The notes below the pieces were generated by a model. That model saw nothing but the letters and a program-made list of their open reading frames with translations. It did not search any database and was not told the DNA's origin. Made by a program: the position numbers and the translations under genes. This document shows, piece by piece, positions 55,750 to 64,000 of a stretch of DNA of 64,000 nucleotides. Origin of the DNA: Spirometra erinaceieuropaei (taxonomy: Eukaryota; Platyhelminthes; Cestoda; Diphyllobothriidea; Diphyllobothriidae); the NCBI GenBank assembly GCA_902702965.1, contig CACRXP010000016.1:1420424-1484423 (forward strand). The letters are read 5' to 3'. The first letter of the stretch is position 1. Every line of letters begins with the position of its first letter.

Positions 55750-56207
55750 TCAATCGATACTTGGCCACGGTAGACGAGGAGTGCGCAAGAGGCTCTTCTG
55801 CGCGCAAAGGACTGGCCTCTGTAACCTGCTGGCAGTCGCTTCTGCCGTTGCTAGAAAGCGTTGACCCAGCCGCTTAGGATATTTAGGTAGAACTCTGTAA
55901 ATCGCATGGAAGACTTCGTTGGGGTCCACTTGATGCCCAGAATCAACCATATGTGCGACGATTGAGCTGTGTATGCTCCTAACCTCACCTTTCCTCAGCC
56001 ATGCCGGCAGGTGTCCTCGTATGCTTGTGGATAGGCTCTGACTCGTATGATCAATATAGCCTGCTCCACAGGAGCAAGTAAAGGAGCAAATGTATATGGA
56101 GGTGGTTTGAGTTGGTGGCCTATCCTTACCTTCTGCGTGCAAAAAAGGCATTTTGTGGAAGGGGCTGGACGAATAGAAAAACTAATCATCTCAGTTTCGA
56201 TCATCAC
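55750..56207 (-). pseudogene. Penelope GIY-YIG endonuclease fragment
   Basis: The reverse-strand frame has CSFTCSCGAGYIDHTSQSLS, IRGHLPAWLRKGEVRS, SSIVAHMVDSGHQVD and RLGQRFLATAEA, collinear with the 42704-43105 part of the best copy. In the YIG block Gly is replaced by Asp (AGYIDHT). The RT part is absent. The fragment ends against a fold-back element terminus (TTTCATGAGTTAGGTCACAT) at its 5' side. Confidence 0.8.
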
Positions 56208-56222
56208 GTTTCATGAGTTAGG

Positions 56223-57830
56223 TCACATAATGTACATACGTTGGTGCTGCAGACGCTGCTCCGTCAGTCTCGTTACGATGTATTCACAAGTGACCGACAG
56301 GGCCGAAGCGTCAGGTGAATGCGGGGTGGCAGTGTGGACAGGAGAGGTCGGGAGCTGCAAAGGTAGAAATGTTGCTAGTGATGGGCGCGCTGGGGGAAGG
56401 TGGGTTGACTTGGCTGTGGATGGTGGATGTGCAAGGTGAAATCCGCTGTTGTGGATACGCATGTGATCGAATAGGCTCATGCGCGTAGAAGCCGTGGATA
56501 GAGAAGGATGTGGCGAGTGCATGCGGAGGCTCCTGGCACCGGTGCGCCGGTCACTGTGTAAGGGATTCGCAATTGACCGACCAGACCGATGTGGAAGGTG
56601 GATGTGCAATCACAGCGACGACGGGTTGCGATTGAGTCCACCTCGCTGGTTGTGGGGGTCGTGGTTAACAGCTGTCGAGAACGTTTCGGTAGGTCGAGAT
56701 CGTCGTAGCCTCGGAGATTTCGACAGAAATGATTGAGACGACAGCAGGTCACGGGGATTCTGAATGTCAGTTGTGAGGTCGGGCGACGTCAAGGACGCCG
56801 TGGGTGCTGAAACAGAGGCAGTCGTGAGGGCAGCATTTAGGGTTGTTTGACGGTTTTTGAACTGGGTCCGAAGATGTCTGAGGCCGATCCGCGCGCGGAA
56901 TGCTCATCGACAGTGCCAGAATGTCGGGAGGGGTTAAGTGTTGATTTTGCGTGTCTGGGACGCCTAAGACTTGCGAGCTTCCATTTGGGCTTTTGCAGCG
57001 ACGATCTGGTTGGCTTCATAGATGTCTGTTTCAGTTTTCACTGCTTTTTTCTGGGTCAGTCGCTTCTGCCCGAGATCTTCCCAAGCCCTCCGGTTGGTTT
57101 GTAGTCGTTTCGGGGAATTCTTCAGGATGTACTTGTAGCAGCGGGCTTGAATTCCTCATCGGTGAGTACCCGTGACTACATCCCCATTGAAGAGTTTTTA
57201 TGGTAGTCGATCATCGTCTACCGTTACGAGTTGACCGCTCCATTGTTGTTGCAGTTGCCTCAGCATGGCGTGAATGCTGAGAATTGCAGTCCGTTCCAGA
57301 ACCTCTGTGTCCTGGAACCTGTCTTGCAACCTCAGTTTTAGAATCTGTCGGCGACGACTGAGAACAAAATAATTAGGCTTCCGCTCTTGTTTCTCGTAGA
57401 CGCTCCAGGTTCCCACCCCATACATCAGCGCCACTCAGATGGCAGTTTTGCACACTCTCACTTTTGTGTTGAGGTGGAGACCGTGGGGATTCCGTGCGGA
57501 TTTCTGTGGCCGATCGAAGACCTGGCTGGAGTTTCAGATAAACTGAGCAACCTTGTAGTCAATTATAGTGCATCGTGAGAGTGTTCTGCCTACGTAGGCG
57601 AAGTTGTCCACGATCTTCAGTTCGGTGCTGTTGACATGGATGCAAGGGTGCAGCCCTGGGCGGCGACTGATGCATGAACACTGTTTTGTCCGAGTTGATT
57701 GCTAGTCCGGTGTTGGCGCAGCCGACGGCGAAGAGATTCATTTTCCGTTGCATGTCAGATTCTGTCTGAGTGTTGTCCGCGAGGCACAGATCGTGGATTG
57801 TTGGCGTCAATAGACGTGTTTAGGGCTGCA
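56223..57830 (-). pseudogene. LINE reverse transcriptase with zinc-finger tail, decayed
   Basis: Reading the reverse strand from 57810: HDLCLADNTQTESDMQRKMN and AINSDKTVFMHQ (RT palm; the catalytic ADD has become ADN), then YGVGTWSVYEKQERKPNYF and VLERTAILSIHAMLRQLQQQ (thumb). The linker AVKTETDIYEANQIVAAKAQ (about 57040-56975) follows, then a finger remnant and at least two C2H2-like fingers (HIGLVGQLRI, FDHMRIHNSG). Several frameshifts separate these. The copy links the zinc-finger tail seen at 37.9-39.3 kb to a LINE reverse transcriptase. Confidence 0.75.
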
Positions 57831-58300
57831 TGATGGTGTAACTCATCAGCATTTGTTTCGGAACCTTTTACAGCCCAATGGAAAGCAGGGCTATCTCTAA
57901 ATAGGGATGCTTAGACATCCCAGACTGCTGCCGAACTCTACTATTGCTCACGGTTGGGTTTAGTGGAGGTTAACCCGAGTTCACTTTGGGCGGCTACGAG
58001 ATTGCATGTCGCCCTCTCCGAAGGACATTTTGAGGTGAAACTGGGGAGGAGGGAATGAGCAAAAAGGGGGAAGGATGGGAGGGAAGGGAGGGGGTGGAGG
58101 AGAAGGAGGGGTTGGGAGGGAAGCGAAGGGGAATCGAGCGAGGGGATGGAGGGACGGGAATGGGAACAGAGTTGCCGGGTGTGGGGAACACACAGCACCG
58201 AATGTCCGCACTCGCTTTAGCCTGGCGGTCGAGGCGGTTGCCGGGGTGTGGCCACTAAGCAGAGTCCAGCTTCAAGGAGTCACGGATGAGGGTTGGACGC
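57831..58300. other. No gene; purine-rich tract
   Basis: 58025-58170 is almost pure G/A on the + strand and gives long proline/serine-rich frames on the reverse strand that are compositional artefacts. Confidence 0.55.
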
Positions 58301-58304
58301 AAAT

Positions 58305-58570
58305 TAGACACGACAGTTCGACCGTCACGCCCGATGATGTCCACTGTGTGCTCCATAGCGAGGTGGGAGCAGAGGCGGTGGCTTGTGCGTAATTTAGTTT
58401 ACAGTGGGTGTAGACTTGCACAGCATATACCGCACTCTACTCACCACCCGGACTCGGTGTCAAGAGAGAGTCAAAAAGATCGGAGGTGTAGGTGACTGGC
58501 ACGACCGGAACGCATCTAGGAGTTCTACCACACCCCCTGGTCTACTAAAAAAACACTTGGCAAGGGTTGT
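58305..58570 (+). repeat. Repeat A, partial copy
   Basis: CACGACAGTTCGACCGTCAC, GATGATGTCCACTGTGTGC, TAGACTTGCACAGCATATAC, GTGTCAAGAGAGAGTCAAA and CCCCCTGGTCTACTAAAAA in family order. Confidence 0.75.
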
Positions 58571-59160
58571 AACCAACAAGAACAACACCCCAACAGAGGT
58601 CAGAAGGATGAGGATGACTGGGCAACCATGCTCACGACCTGTGAGCGGGAGCGTCCACGCATCTACCGGCAAGAAACCAGGCGTCAGAGAACACAAACAC
58701 ACGCATCTCTGTCATTCCCCAACACAACCCATCAGACCGATTCTACAGTCACTTGCTCCATGTTAATGGAACATCCCCCCACTACGGTGAACAAGTGAGA
58801 GTGCATGCAGTCCCTGCACCAGCAACGTCTCTTAGGCTGACCCTCTGACCTATCTCCATCTGGATAGCCCCACCGTAACCACGGCGACGGCGTAGGAGGC
58901 TGGAATAATGTCACATGTACTCTGTCTCAGGCCACTCCAACTTTCCGACGGTGGCCCTTTTTCGTTTGGCATCAAGTTTCTGTAATTTTCTGGAAATTCA
59001 TCCTCCTGAAGTAAATTTTTTCTTTGTTAAATGAGTTCTCTTGCTAGGTGTCAAGCAGATCCGCATCCTTCTAGGTGTCCCTTGCTGGTTAGCTTTGCTT
59101 TTAACATCCTAAATTCAAATAAAATTGTCGGTCTAGCCCAAATAATAAAACTTTTTCCAC
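58571..59160. other. No feature recognised
   Basis: No exon or named repeat. Confidence 0.5.
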
Positions 59161-59359
59161 TCCTCGGAGGTAATATAAAAATGTAAGGACCAGTCCAAAC
59201 TCTAAGTGTGAAAATCTGGTCCCAAATAAATGTGTCAGACTTCTCCCAAAGACTTATGTCAGTTTTTCAAATCATGTACTTTTGCAGTAAACGACTGTCA
59301 TCGGTCTACAAACTTGGGGACAAATTCCGCGCTTTTGTGCGCAAACGGGGACGGGCCCA

Positions 59360-59362
59360 ATA

Positions 59363-59411
<49 letters not shown>
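59360..59411. repeat. (AAT)n microsatellite in unit 1
   Basis: About 16 AAT units. The homologous run in unit 2 is at 60867-60923. Confidence 0.95.
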
Positions 59412-59842
59412 GGACCACCATTATGTAGGAGGCCAGTTTGCAGACAAAGCAGTGCGAGTCTAGTAAAATTTCTGGCTGTGTTTGTGCATTGGGATTTTTC
59501 AGGAGACAGAAACAGCAGCCCGAGAGCAGTTGTTAGTCATGTGGGTAGCTGCACGCAGCGTGTTCCATCCCCTGTCCTAGGCTGGGGGCTGTGAATCAGA
59601 CCAGGAGGTGGAGGGTGAACAGTTTTCAGTCACCGGCTGAGACATCCACTGGCAGGCTGACAGACAGCGGAGTCAACAGCCCTCCCTCTTGGGACAACAC
59701 AAGGCATACAAGCAGGCTAAAACACACGAATGTCGTCAACGCGGGAACTGACGTCAGCAGAACGGGCGGATGACGGAGTCAGTTGACCGTGCCACCAGAG
59801 GTTCTGGAGGCCGTTTCAAATGTAAAAACGAGTGATGATTTC

Positions 59843-60093
59843 AATAGTAGTGAAAATGCGATTCCCAGGTGACATATCAAAAGATTCAGGTCACTGCGAT
59901 TCAGGTCACCGTGACATGCGGGATGAATGCAGCCACACAGGCGGCATTGGCAGGTCACGCATTGAACAAGGTGCGCCATATAAGGGGGGCTGGGCGCAGG
60001 AATTTCCAGGCTCTGAAGATGGGTAGACGAATCAGCTACTCGAAACGTCGGACATCCAATAAACCTCTCCTGATGAACGCCTCTTCTTCTTTT
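59843..60093 (+). mobile_element. 251-bp short retroposon with 13-bp target-site duplication
   Basis: The insert is flanked by GAGTGATGATTTC on both sides (59830-59842, 60094-60106). The other tandem unit shows the empty site (GAGTGATAATTTT). It ends with a CTTCTTCTTTT tail and contains CTGAAGA (60013-60019), a six-pair stem (GGGTAG/CTACTC), GAAAC (60042-60046) and CCAATAAACC. The combination is that of a non-coding retroposon with a hammerhead-like 3' module. Confidence 0.75.
60013..60046 (+). ncRNA. Hammerhead-like motif
   Basis: CTGAAGA, one unpaired T, stem II GGGTAG pairing with CTACTC (one G-T pair), then GAAAC. CTGANGA and GAAA are the invariant hammerhead boxes. The extra T before stem II and the lack of an obvious stem III with a GTH cleavage site are weaknesses. 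Confidence 0.4.
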
Positions 60094-60718
60094 GAGTGAT
60101 GATTTCTTCAAAGAAAGGACAGTCTTGAACAATCTTTCCATTCGTAGGTAACATCTTCCACCAGACAGAAATTATGTTAACAGAAATTACCTGTGGACAT
60201 TTAAGTGTGCCCGTCAGAGGAGGATATATACATATATATGCATAATTGTCTTACGACGATGCTACGTCGAGGGTGGTCAGTATGATCAAAAGTAATCAGT
60301 AAGCCCGGGAGGAAGATACTGCACCGCAAGGGATGAGTACGATCAAGAAGCCAAAGGTGCGTCGAATGTGAATCACATGAGGAGGTGGAGGTAGTTCAGT
60401 GGTGACAGCCAGCAGAGACAAATTCGCTTCCTTTGCAGCAGGACAGGGCAGGACGGCTGTAGTTCACGAATTCACGATTCCCCGAAGGTAACTAAAATGT
60501 AAGGGCCAGTCCAAACTCCAATTGGGAAAATCTGATTCCAAATAACTGTGTCCGACTTCTCCCAGCGACTAATCTCAGTTTTTAAAAGCATGTAATTTTG
60601 CAGCAAACGACTTCCGTCGGTCTACAAGCTTGGGGAAAAATTCCGCCCTCTTGTGCGCAAACGGGGACGGGCCCAATAATAGTAATAATGGTAAGGTCTT
60701 AGTTCGTAGCCGCAGCTG

Positions 60719-60775
60719 TTAGGGGTTACGGTTAGGGGTTGGGGTTTGGGTTTGGGATTAGGGTTAGGGGTTGGA
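60719..60775 (+). repeat. Telomere-like degenerate TTAGGG tract
   Basis: Variants of TTAGGG(G) and TTTGGG(G) (GTTAGGGGTTACGGTTAGGG, then GGGATTAGGGTTAGGGG) over about 57 bp. TTAGGG is the usual animal telomere repeat. Too short and degenerate to be a functional telomere. Confidence 0.75.
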
Positions 60776-60866
60776 AGTTGGTGTTAAAACCCCCATTACA
60801 ACCGGTCCCGCATGACAGGCGGCTGGGGCTTGTCTACTGCAGGTTCGGCTACCGAATAAGATCCGG

Positions 60867-60881
60867 CAATAATAATAATGC

Positions 60882-60923
<42 letters not shown>
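60867..60923. repeat. (AAT)n microsatellite in unit 2
   Basis: AAT units with one GCT interruption near its start. Confidence 0.95.
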
Positions 60924-62119
60924 GGACTGCTATTATGTAGGAGGCCAGTTTGCAGACATAACTGAAGGGAGTATGCAGCATGGATTGAGGTAGCCGTAAA
61001 AAAACCGCCTGAAAAACCATTGCGAGTTTATTGTACGCTTGGAGGACTTTGCCTATGCATTGAAATTGTTCAGGAGGGAGAAACCGCAGGCATGATGATG
61101 AAAAATCGAAAGGGTGCGTTTGCCTGAACAGTGAGAATTTTCAGGAGAAAAAACTGCGGCCTAGGAAATGATCGCGGCTAAGATCAGGAGTTGTCAATCA
61201 CGTGGGTAGCGGGACGCTGCCTGCTCCATCCTCTTTCCTAGGATGGGGGCTGTGAATCAGACCAGGAGGTGGGGGGGGGGGTGAACAGTTGTCAGTCGCG
61301 GGCTGACAGACAGCGGAGTCACCCCTCGGGACGATGCAAGGCATGCACGCGTATGTCTTCACCGTGGATGATGATGATGACGTCAACGGAAGATGCTCTG
61401 AGTACGAAAAGTTGTCAGTCGCCGGCTGAGGCATCCACTGACAGGCTGACAGACAGCAGAGTCAAAGGCATTCCCCTCGGGACGACGCAAGGCAAGCAGC
61501 GAGGCTAAAGAGCACGAATGTCGTCAACGCGAAAGCTGACGTTAGTAGATCGGGCTAATGATCGAGTGCCGCCAGAGGTTATGACGGCTGTTTTAAATGC
61601 GAAAACGAGTGATAATTTTTTTTCAAAAATAGGACAATTTTGAACAGTGTTTACATATCTAGGTAACTTCTTCCATGCGATATAAAGTGCGTTAACATGA
61701 AATATATAACTGTGGACAGTTAAGTGTACCCTCGACGATGCTACGCCGAGGGTAATCAGTAGGCGCGGGGGGAAAGTACTGCAGGACGCGGGGGTGGGTG
61801 CGACCAAGAAGTTAAAAGTGCGTTGACTGTGAATCCGACGAGGAGGTGGAGAAGTGAATGGCAGTTTGGTGGTGACAGCCAGCAGAGACAAGCACGCTTC
61901 CTTTGCGGCGAGACAGGGCAGGTTGGCTGTAGTTCACGAATTCACGATTCCCCGAAGGATGAATACGGTGGAGTCAGGAACGTGAAGTTTGTCCGGATTC
62001 TAAAAATGAGGTTTACGTCGCGGGCATCATCGGTGGGAAGTCCATCCTCTGCAGGTTAACGGATTGCCCTGACTTTCCCGAGAATTTACTTAGAAGCCGA
62101 AAACATCAGCTGACGAAAC

Positions 62120-62430
62120 ACGTGCGTGTTGGTAGGGAGTGCTCCCCGATCGTTTTTGCGGAACTCACTCGTCCCGTTTTGCCTTACCGGCTCTCTCTCG
62201 AACCCAACCAACAGCCGCACAGCGGAACATGATATAGGCAGAATGCTATTACCGACAAAAACAAGGGAGACTGGAACGGCTATTTCTGGCTTATTGGCCG
62301 TCGTCAGACAGTCACACCCAACCCCGAAGTGTGGAACACCTGCTGCTCGATCCCGCCACCTGTCGGTTAGAAGTCCAACGTCTCTAACCACCGAGCCGGG
62401 GGCCCGTTGTCATGTCGATTGCGATCGGGA
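62120..62430 (-). mobile_element. tRNA-Arg-derived SINE
   Basis: Reverse-strand order is a trace of body end (GATCGCAATCGACATGACAA), tRNA head (GGCTCGGTGGTTAGAG, GTTGGACTTCTAACC, GGGATCGAGC), core (GCCAATAAGCCAGAAATAGC) and body (GTTCCGCTGTGCGGCTG, GAGTGAGTTCCGCAAAAACG). It is a nearly complete unit. Confidence 0.85.
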
Positions 62431-62800
62431 CGAACGATTTCCATAAAAACGCTTGGTGAGCCCTCTTCGCCACCGTACATCCCCGATCGAAACCGACAGG
62501 ACAACGAGCAGTTCTTTTGGAAAATTGTGGCACTTTTTCCCTTAGGTTTTTACCCCCATTTGTGGAGCGTTTGAGCAAGAACTCCACCGTCCGTCCAGTC
62601 GGTTGGATGGGTCGGCCCGAAGCCAGCAAATGGCAAACGTTTTGCAGAATAGCCTGAAGCAAACTGAGACTCAAGTTCGATTTTCATTAATAACTTAGAA
62701 AACTGTGAAGCACTTTGCTAGTTATAAGACGAGCTATTCAGCTGAGCCAAGGGTATTAGTAAAGTTTTAGAGCGGCTCAGGCGTTCGTAGACTTGGTAAG
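62431..62800. other. No feature recognised
   Basis: No exon or named repeat. Confidence 0.5.
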
Positions 62801-62804
62801 TACC

Positions 62805-63060
62805 ACACAGCTGATGGTCATGATGTTGGATTTCTAACCAACAGGTTGTGGGATCGAGCCCCAGGTGTTCCACATTTCAGGGTTGGGTATGACTGGCTGA
62901 CGACGGCTAATAAGCTAAAAAAGGGCCATTCCGACCTCAGTAATAGCATTCTGCGTATATCATGCACCGCTGTGCGGTTCGGCTTGAAAGACAACTCAAA
63001 GGCACAGGCGAACGACTGAGTTCCGTAAAACGATCCGGAAGCGCCCCTCTACCACTGCTA
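62805..63060 (+). mobile_element. tRNA-Arg-derived SINE
   Basis: Diverged head (GATGTTGGATTTCTAACC, B box GGGATCGAGCCCC), core (GACGACGGCTAATAAGC), then body (CATGCACCGCTGTGCGG, GAGTTCCGTAAAACGATCC, CCCTCTACCACTG). Confidence 0.82.
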
Positions 63061-63270
63061 TACATTATATGTAACAGGATACTGTGAAGGCGACTCGGAT
63101 CCCATATCAATGGGAAGGCAATGAAGGCCCTTTTGAGGGGAAGCTGTTAGGGCCTAACGCTCAGTCCTCTAGTCCCTCCAAAGTACTCAAACGAGTTCCG
63201 ATTCACCCCGTCAGTTGGTAACCTTCCGGGTCACGACTCCTGATGTGTCATGATAGATTCAGACGCGTCA
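63061..63270 (+). repeat. Repeat B copy
   Basis: It shares CACCCCGTCAGTTGGTAACC, TTCCGGGTCACGACTCCTGA and GACGCGTCAGAATTCATAC-like sequence with 37300-37400, here without repeat A in front. Confidence 0.6.
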
Positions 63271-64000
63271 GAATTCATACAATAATGAATGCGCCGATAT
63301 GTTCTGAGAATGGATTCCCCATTTTCGGTCTCTCCCTCCCTCTGCCCTTCCTCGTGCATCGATTGACTTTCCGAGCATTCTGGTATCAGACATCGAACGG
63401 GACTTATATTCTCTGACAGGCGTTGAATTATTAACGTCGATAGTACGCCAGATTGCCCACTGCTGCCAATCTTAAGTCCGATTATGTCTTTCCTCTATGG
63501 ATTGGAGTGCGTGAGGCCGCTCCTCACCGTTGTCTCCCTTGGTTGTGATTATTTAAGTCATCATGGCAACTTAAAAGTCTTGGCGTGGTAGCCTGTCATC
63601 TCGTAAAATAATTCGTTCTTGGAGATTGAGGACCAGACTTTGATTATCCATTTTTAGTGGGTTCCTATGACATCCGAGTGGGTTAAGCGGGGTTTAGTCG
63701 ATGCTGATGATCAGGCCTGAGTGAAACGCGTACTACGACAGCGAAATATCTCGTCATCAGATCTAGTTTCCTGTCGACTTGTCTCAGTTTTGCGAAAAAT
63801 GTGAGCGGGAGCGAGTGGGAACGATGCTGTGCAATTTTTCTGCGTTAAAATCAATTTAACGCGTAATTACGCACTATCCCCTCCTTTTCGGGCATGATGG
63901 ATGACTCATCCTATATTCCAGGTAGTACCGTGTCCTTGCAAGTATTGCTGCTTATACATTCGAGATGCCACAAGCGAGGTTGAGAAATTTTCTCGATCAG
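63271..64000. other. No gene recognised; one hammerhead-like motif
   Basis: CTGATGA (63704-63710), TCAGGCCTGA and GAAAC (63723-63727) lie in order on the + strand, with two bases between the short self-complementary stem and GAAAC. Nothing else is recognised before the window ends. Confidence 0.4.

Larger units (their letters stand above)
59161..60480 (+). repeat. Tandem duplication, unit 1
   Basis: It aligns end to end with 60481-61950: both hold ATGTAAGG(A/G)CCAGTCCAAAC, GCGCAAACGGGGACGGGCCC, an AAT run, TTATGTAGGAGGCCAGTTTG, CCACTGGCAGGCTGACAG-type sequence and, at the end, GTAGTTCACGAATTCACGAT. Unit 1 carries a 251-bp insertion that unit 2 lacks. No protein frame is recognisable. Confidence 0.85.
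60481..61950 (+). repeat. Tandem duplication, unit 2
   Basis: It is homologous to unit 1 over its whole length, with a ~180-bp insertion inside the AAT run (60689-60866) that includes the telomere-like stretch. It ends CACGAATTCACGATTC at the same point as unit 1, after which the sequence is unrelated. Confidence 0.85.

Noticed and set aside
57941..58392. Proline/serine-rich frames on the reverse strand and Gly/Glu-rich ones on the + strand
   Set aside because: Compositional artefact of a purine-rich tract; no start context or domain.

Overview
This 64 kb window is from an animal nuclear genome. It most probably comes from a parasitic flatworm, and a tapeworm of the diphyllobothriid type is my best guess. 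It holds one intact, multi-exon host gene on the + strand (importin-7/8, IPO7, 2398-20775). The rest is a dense graveyard of transposable elements. The evidence for a flatworm is threefold. The first six introns of IPO7 are only 32-48 bp while later ones reach 3.4 kb. Penelope-like elements with GIY-YIG endonuclease domains are abundant. There is also a LINE whose reverse transcriptase is followed by a C2H2 zinc-finger tail. The exact species is inference. There are no bacterial features, no CRISPR array and no operons.

Layout. 1-2397: upstream DNA with one decayed Penelope endonuclease fragment. 2398-20775: IPO7, 16 coding exons, 1053 residues. Its large introns carry LINE 3' ends, a perfect 155-bp-arm palindrome, a second palindrome, a SINE and other repeats. 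20776-24700: a 68-N assembly gap, a LINE remnant and SINEs. 24716-25504: a complete-looking Merlin-type DNA transposon with terminal inverted repeats and an 8-bp target duplication. 25960-31750: several copies of an unnamed ~0.5 kb repeat (called repeat A here), clusters of a tRNA-Arg-derived SINE, and a tRNA-like sequence in 195-bp inverted repeats. 34-39.9 kb: pieces of a zinc-finger-tailed LINE, including a 499-codon open frame with seven fingers, and more repeat A. 40-56 kb: four copies of a ~1 kb fold-back element with mariner-like ends, a 5'-truncated Penelope RT plus endonuclease frame broken by one stop codon, further Penelope fragments and a 161-bp TCA microsatellite. 56-64 kb: a LINE RT/zinc-finger relic, a 1.3-1.5 kb tandem duplication containing a 251-bp retroposon with a 13-bp target duplication, a telomere-like stretch, and more SINEs.

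Only IPO7 looks like a working cellular gene. The most interesting non-genic signal is a recurring CTGANGA ... GAAA(C/G) module, seen six times, often followed by AATAAA or similar. It resembles the hammerhead ribozyme core known from Penelope-like elements and related retroposons. Exon boundaries were read by hand from splice dinucleotides, reading phase and remembered similarity to vertebrate importin-7; repeat boundaries come from comparing copies within the window. No database search was run.
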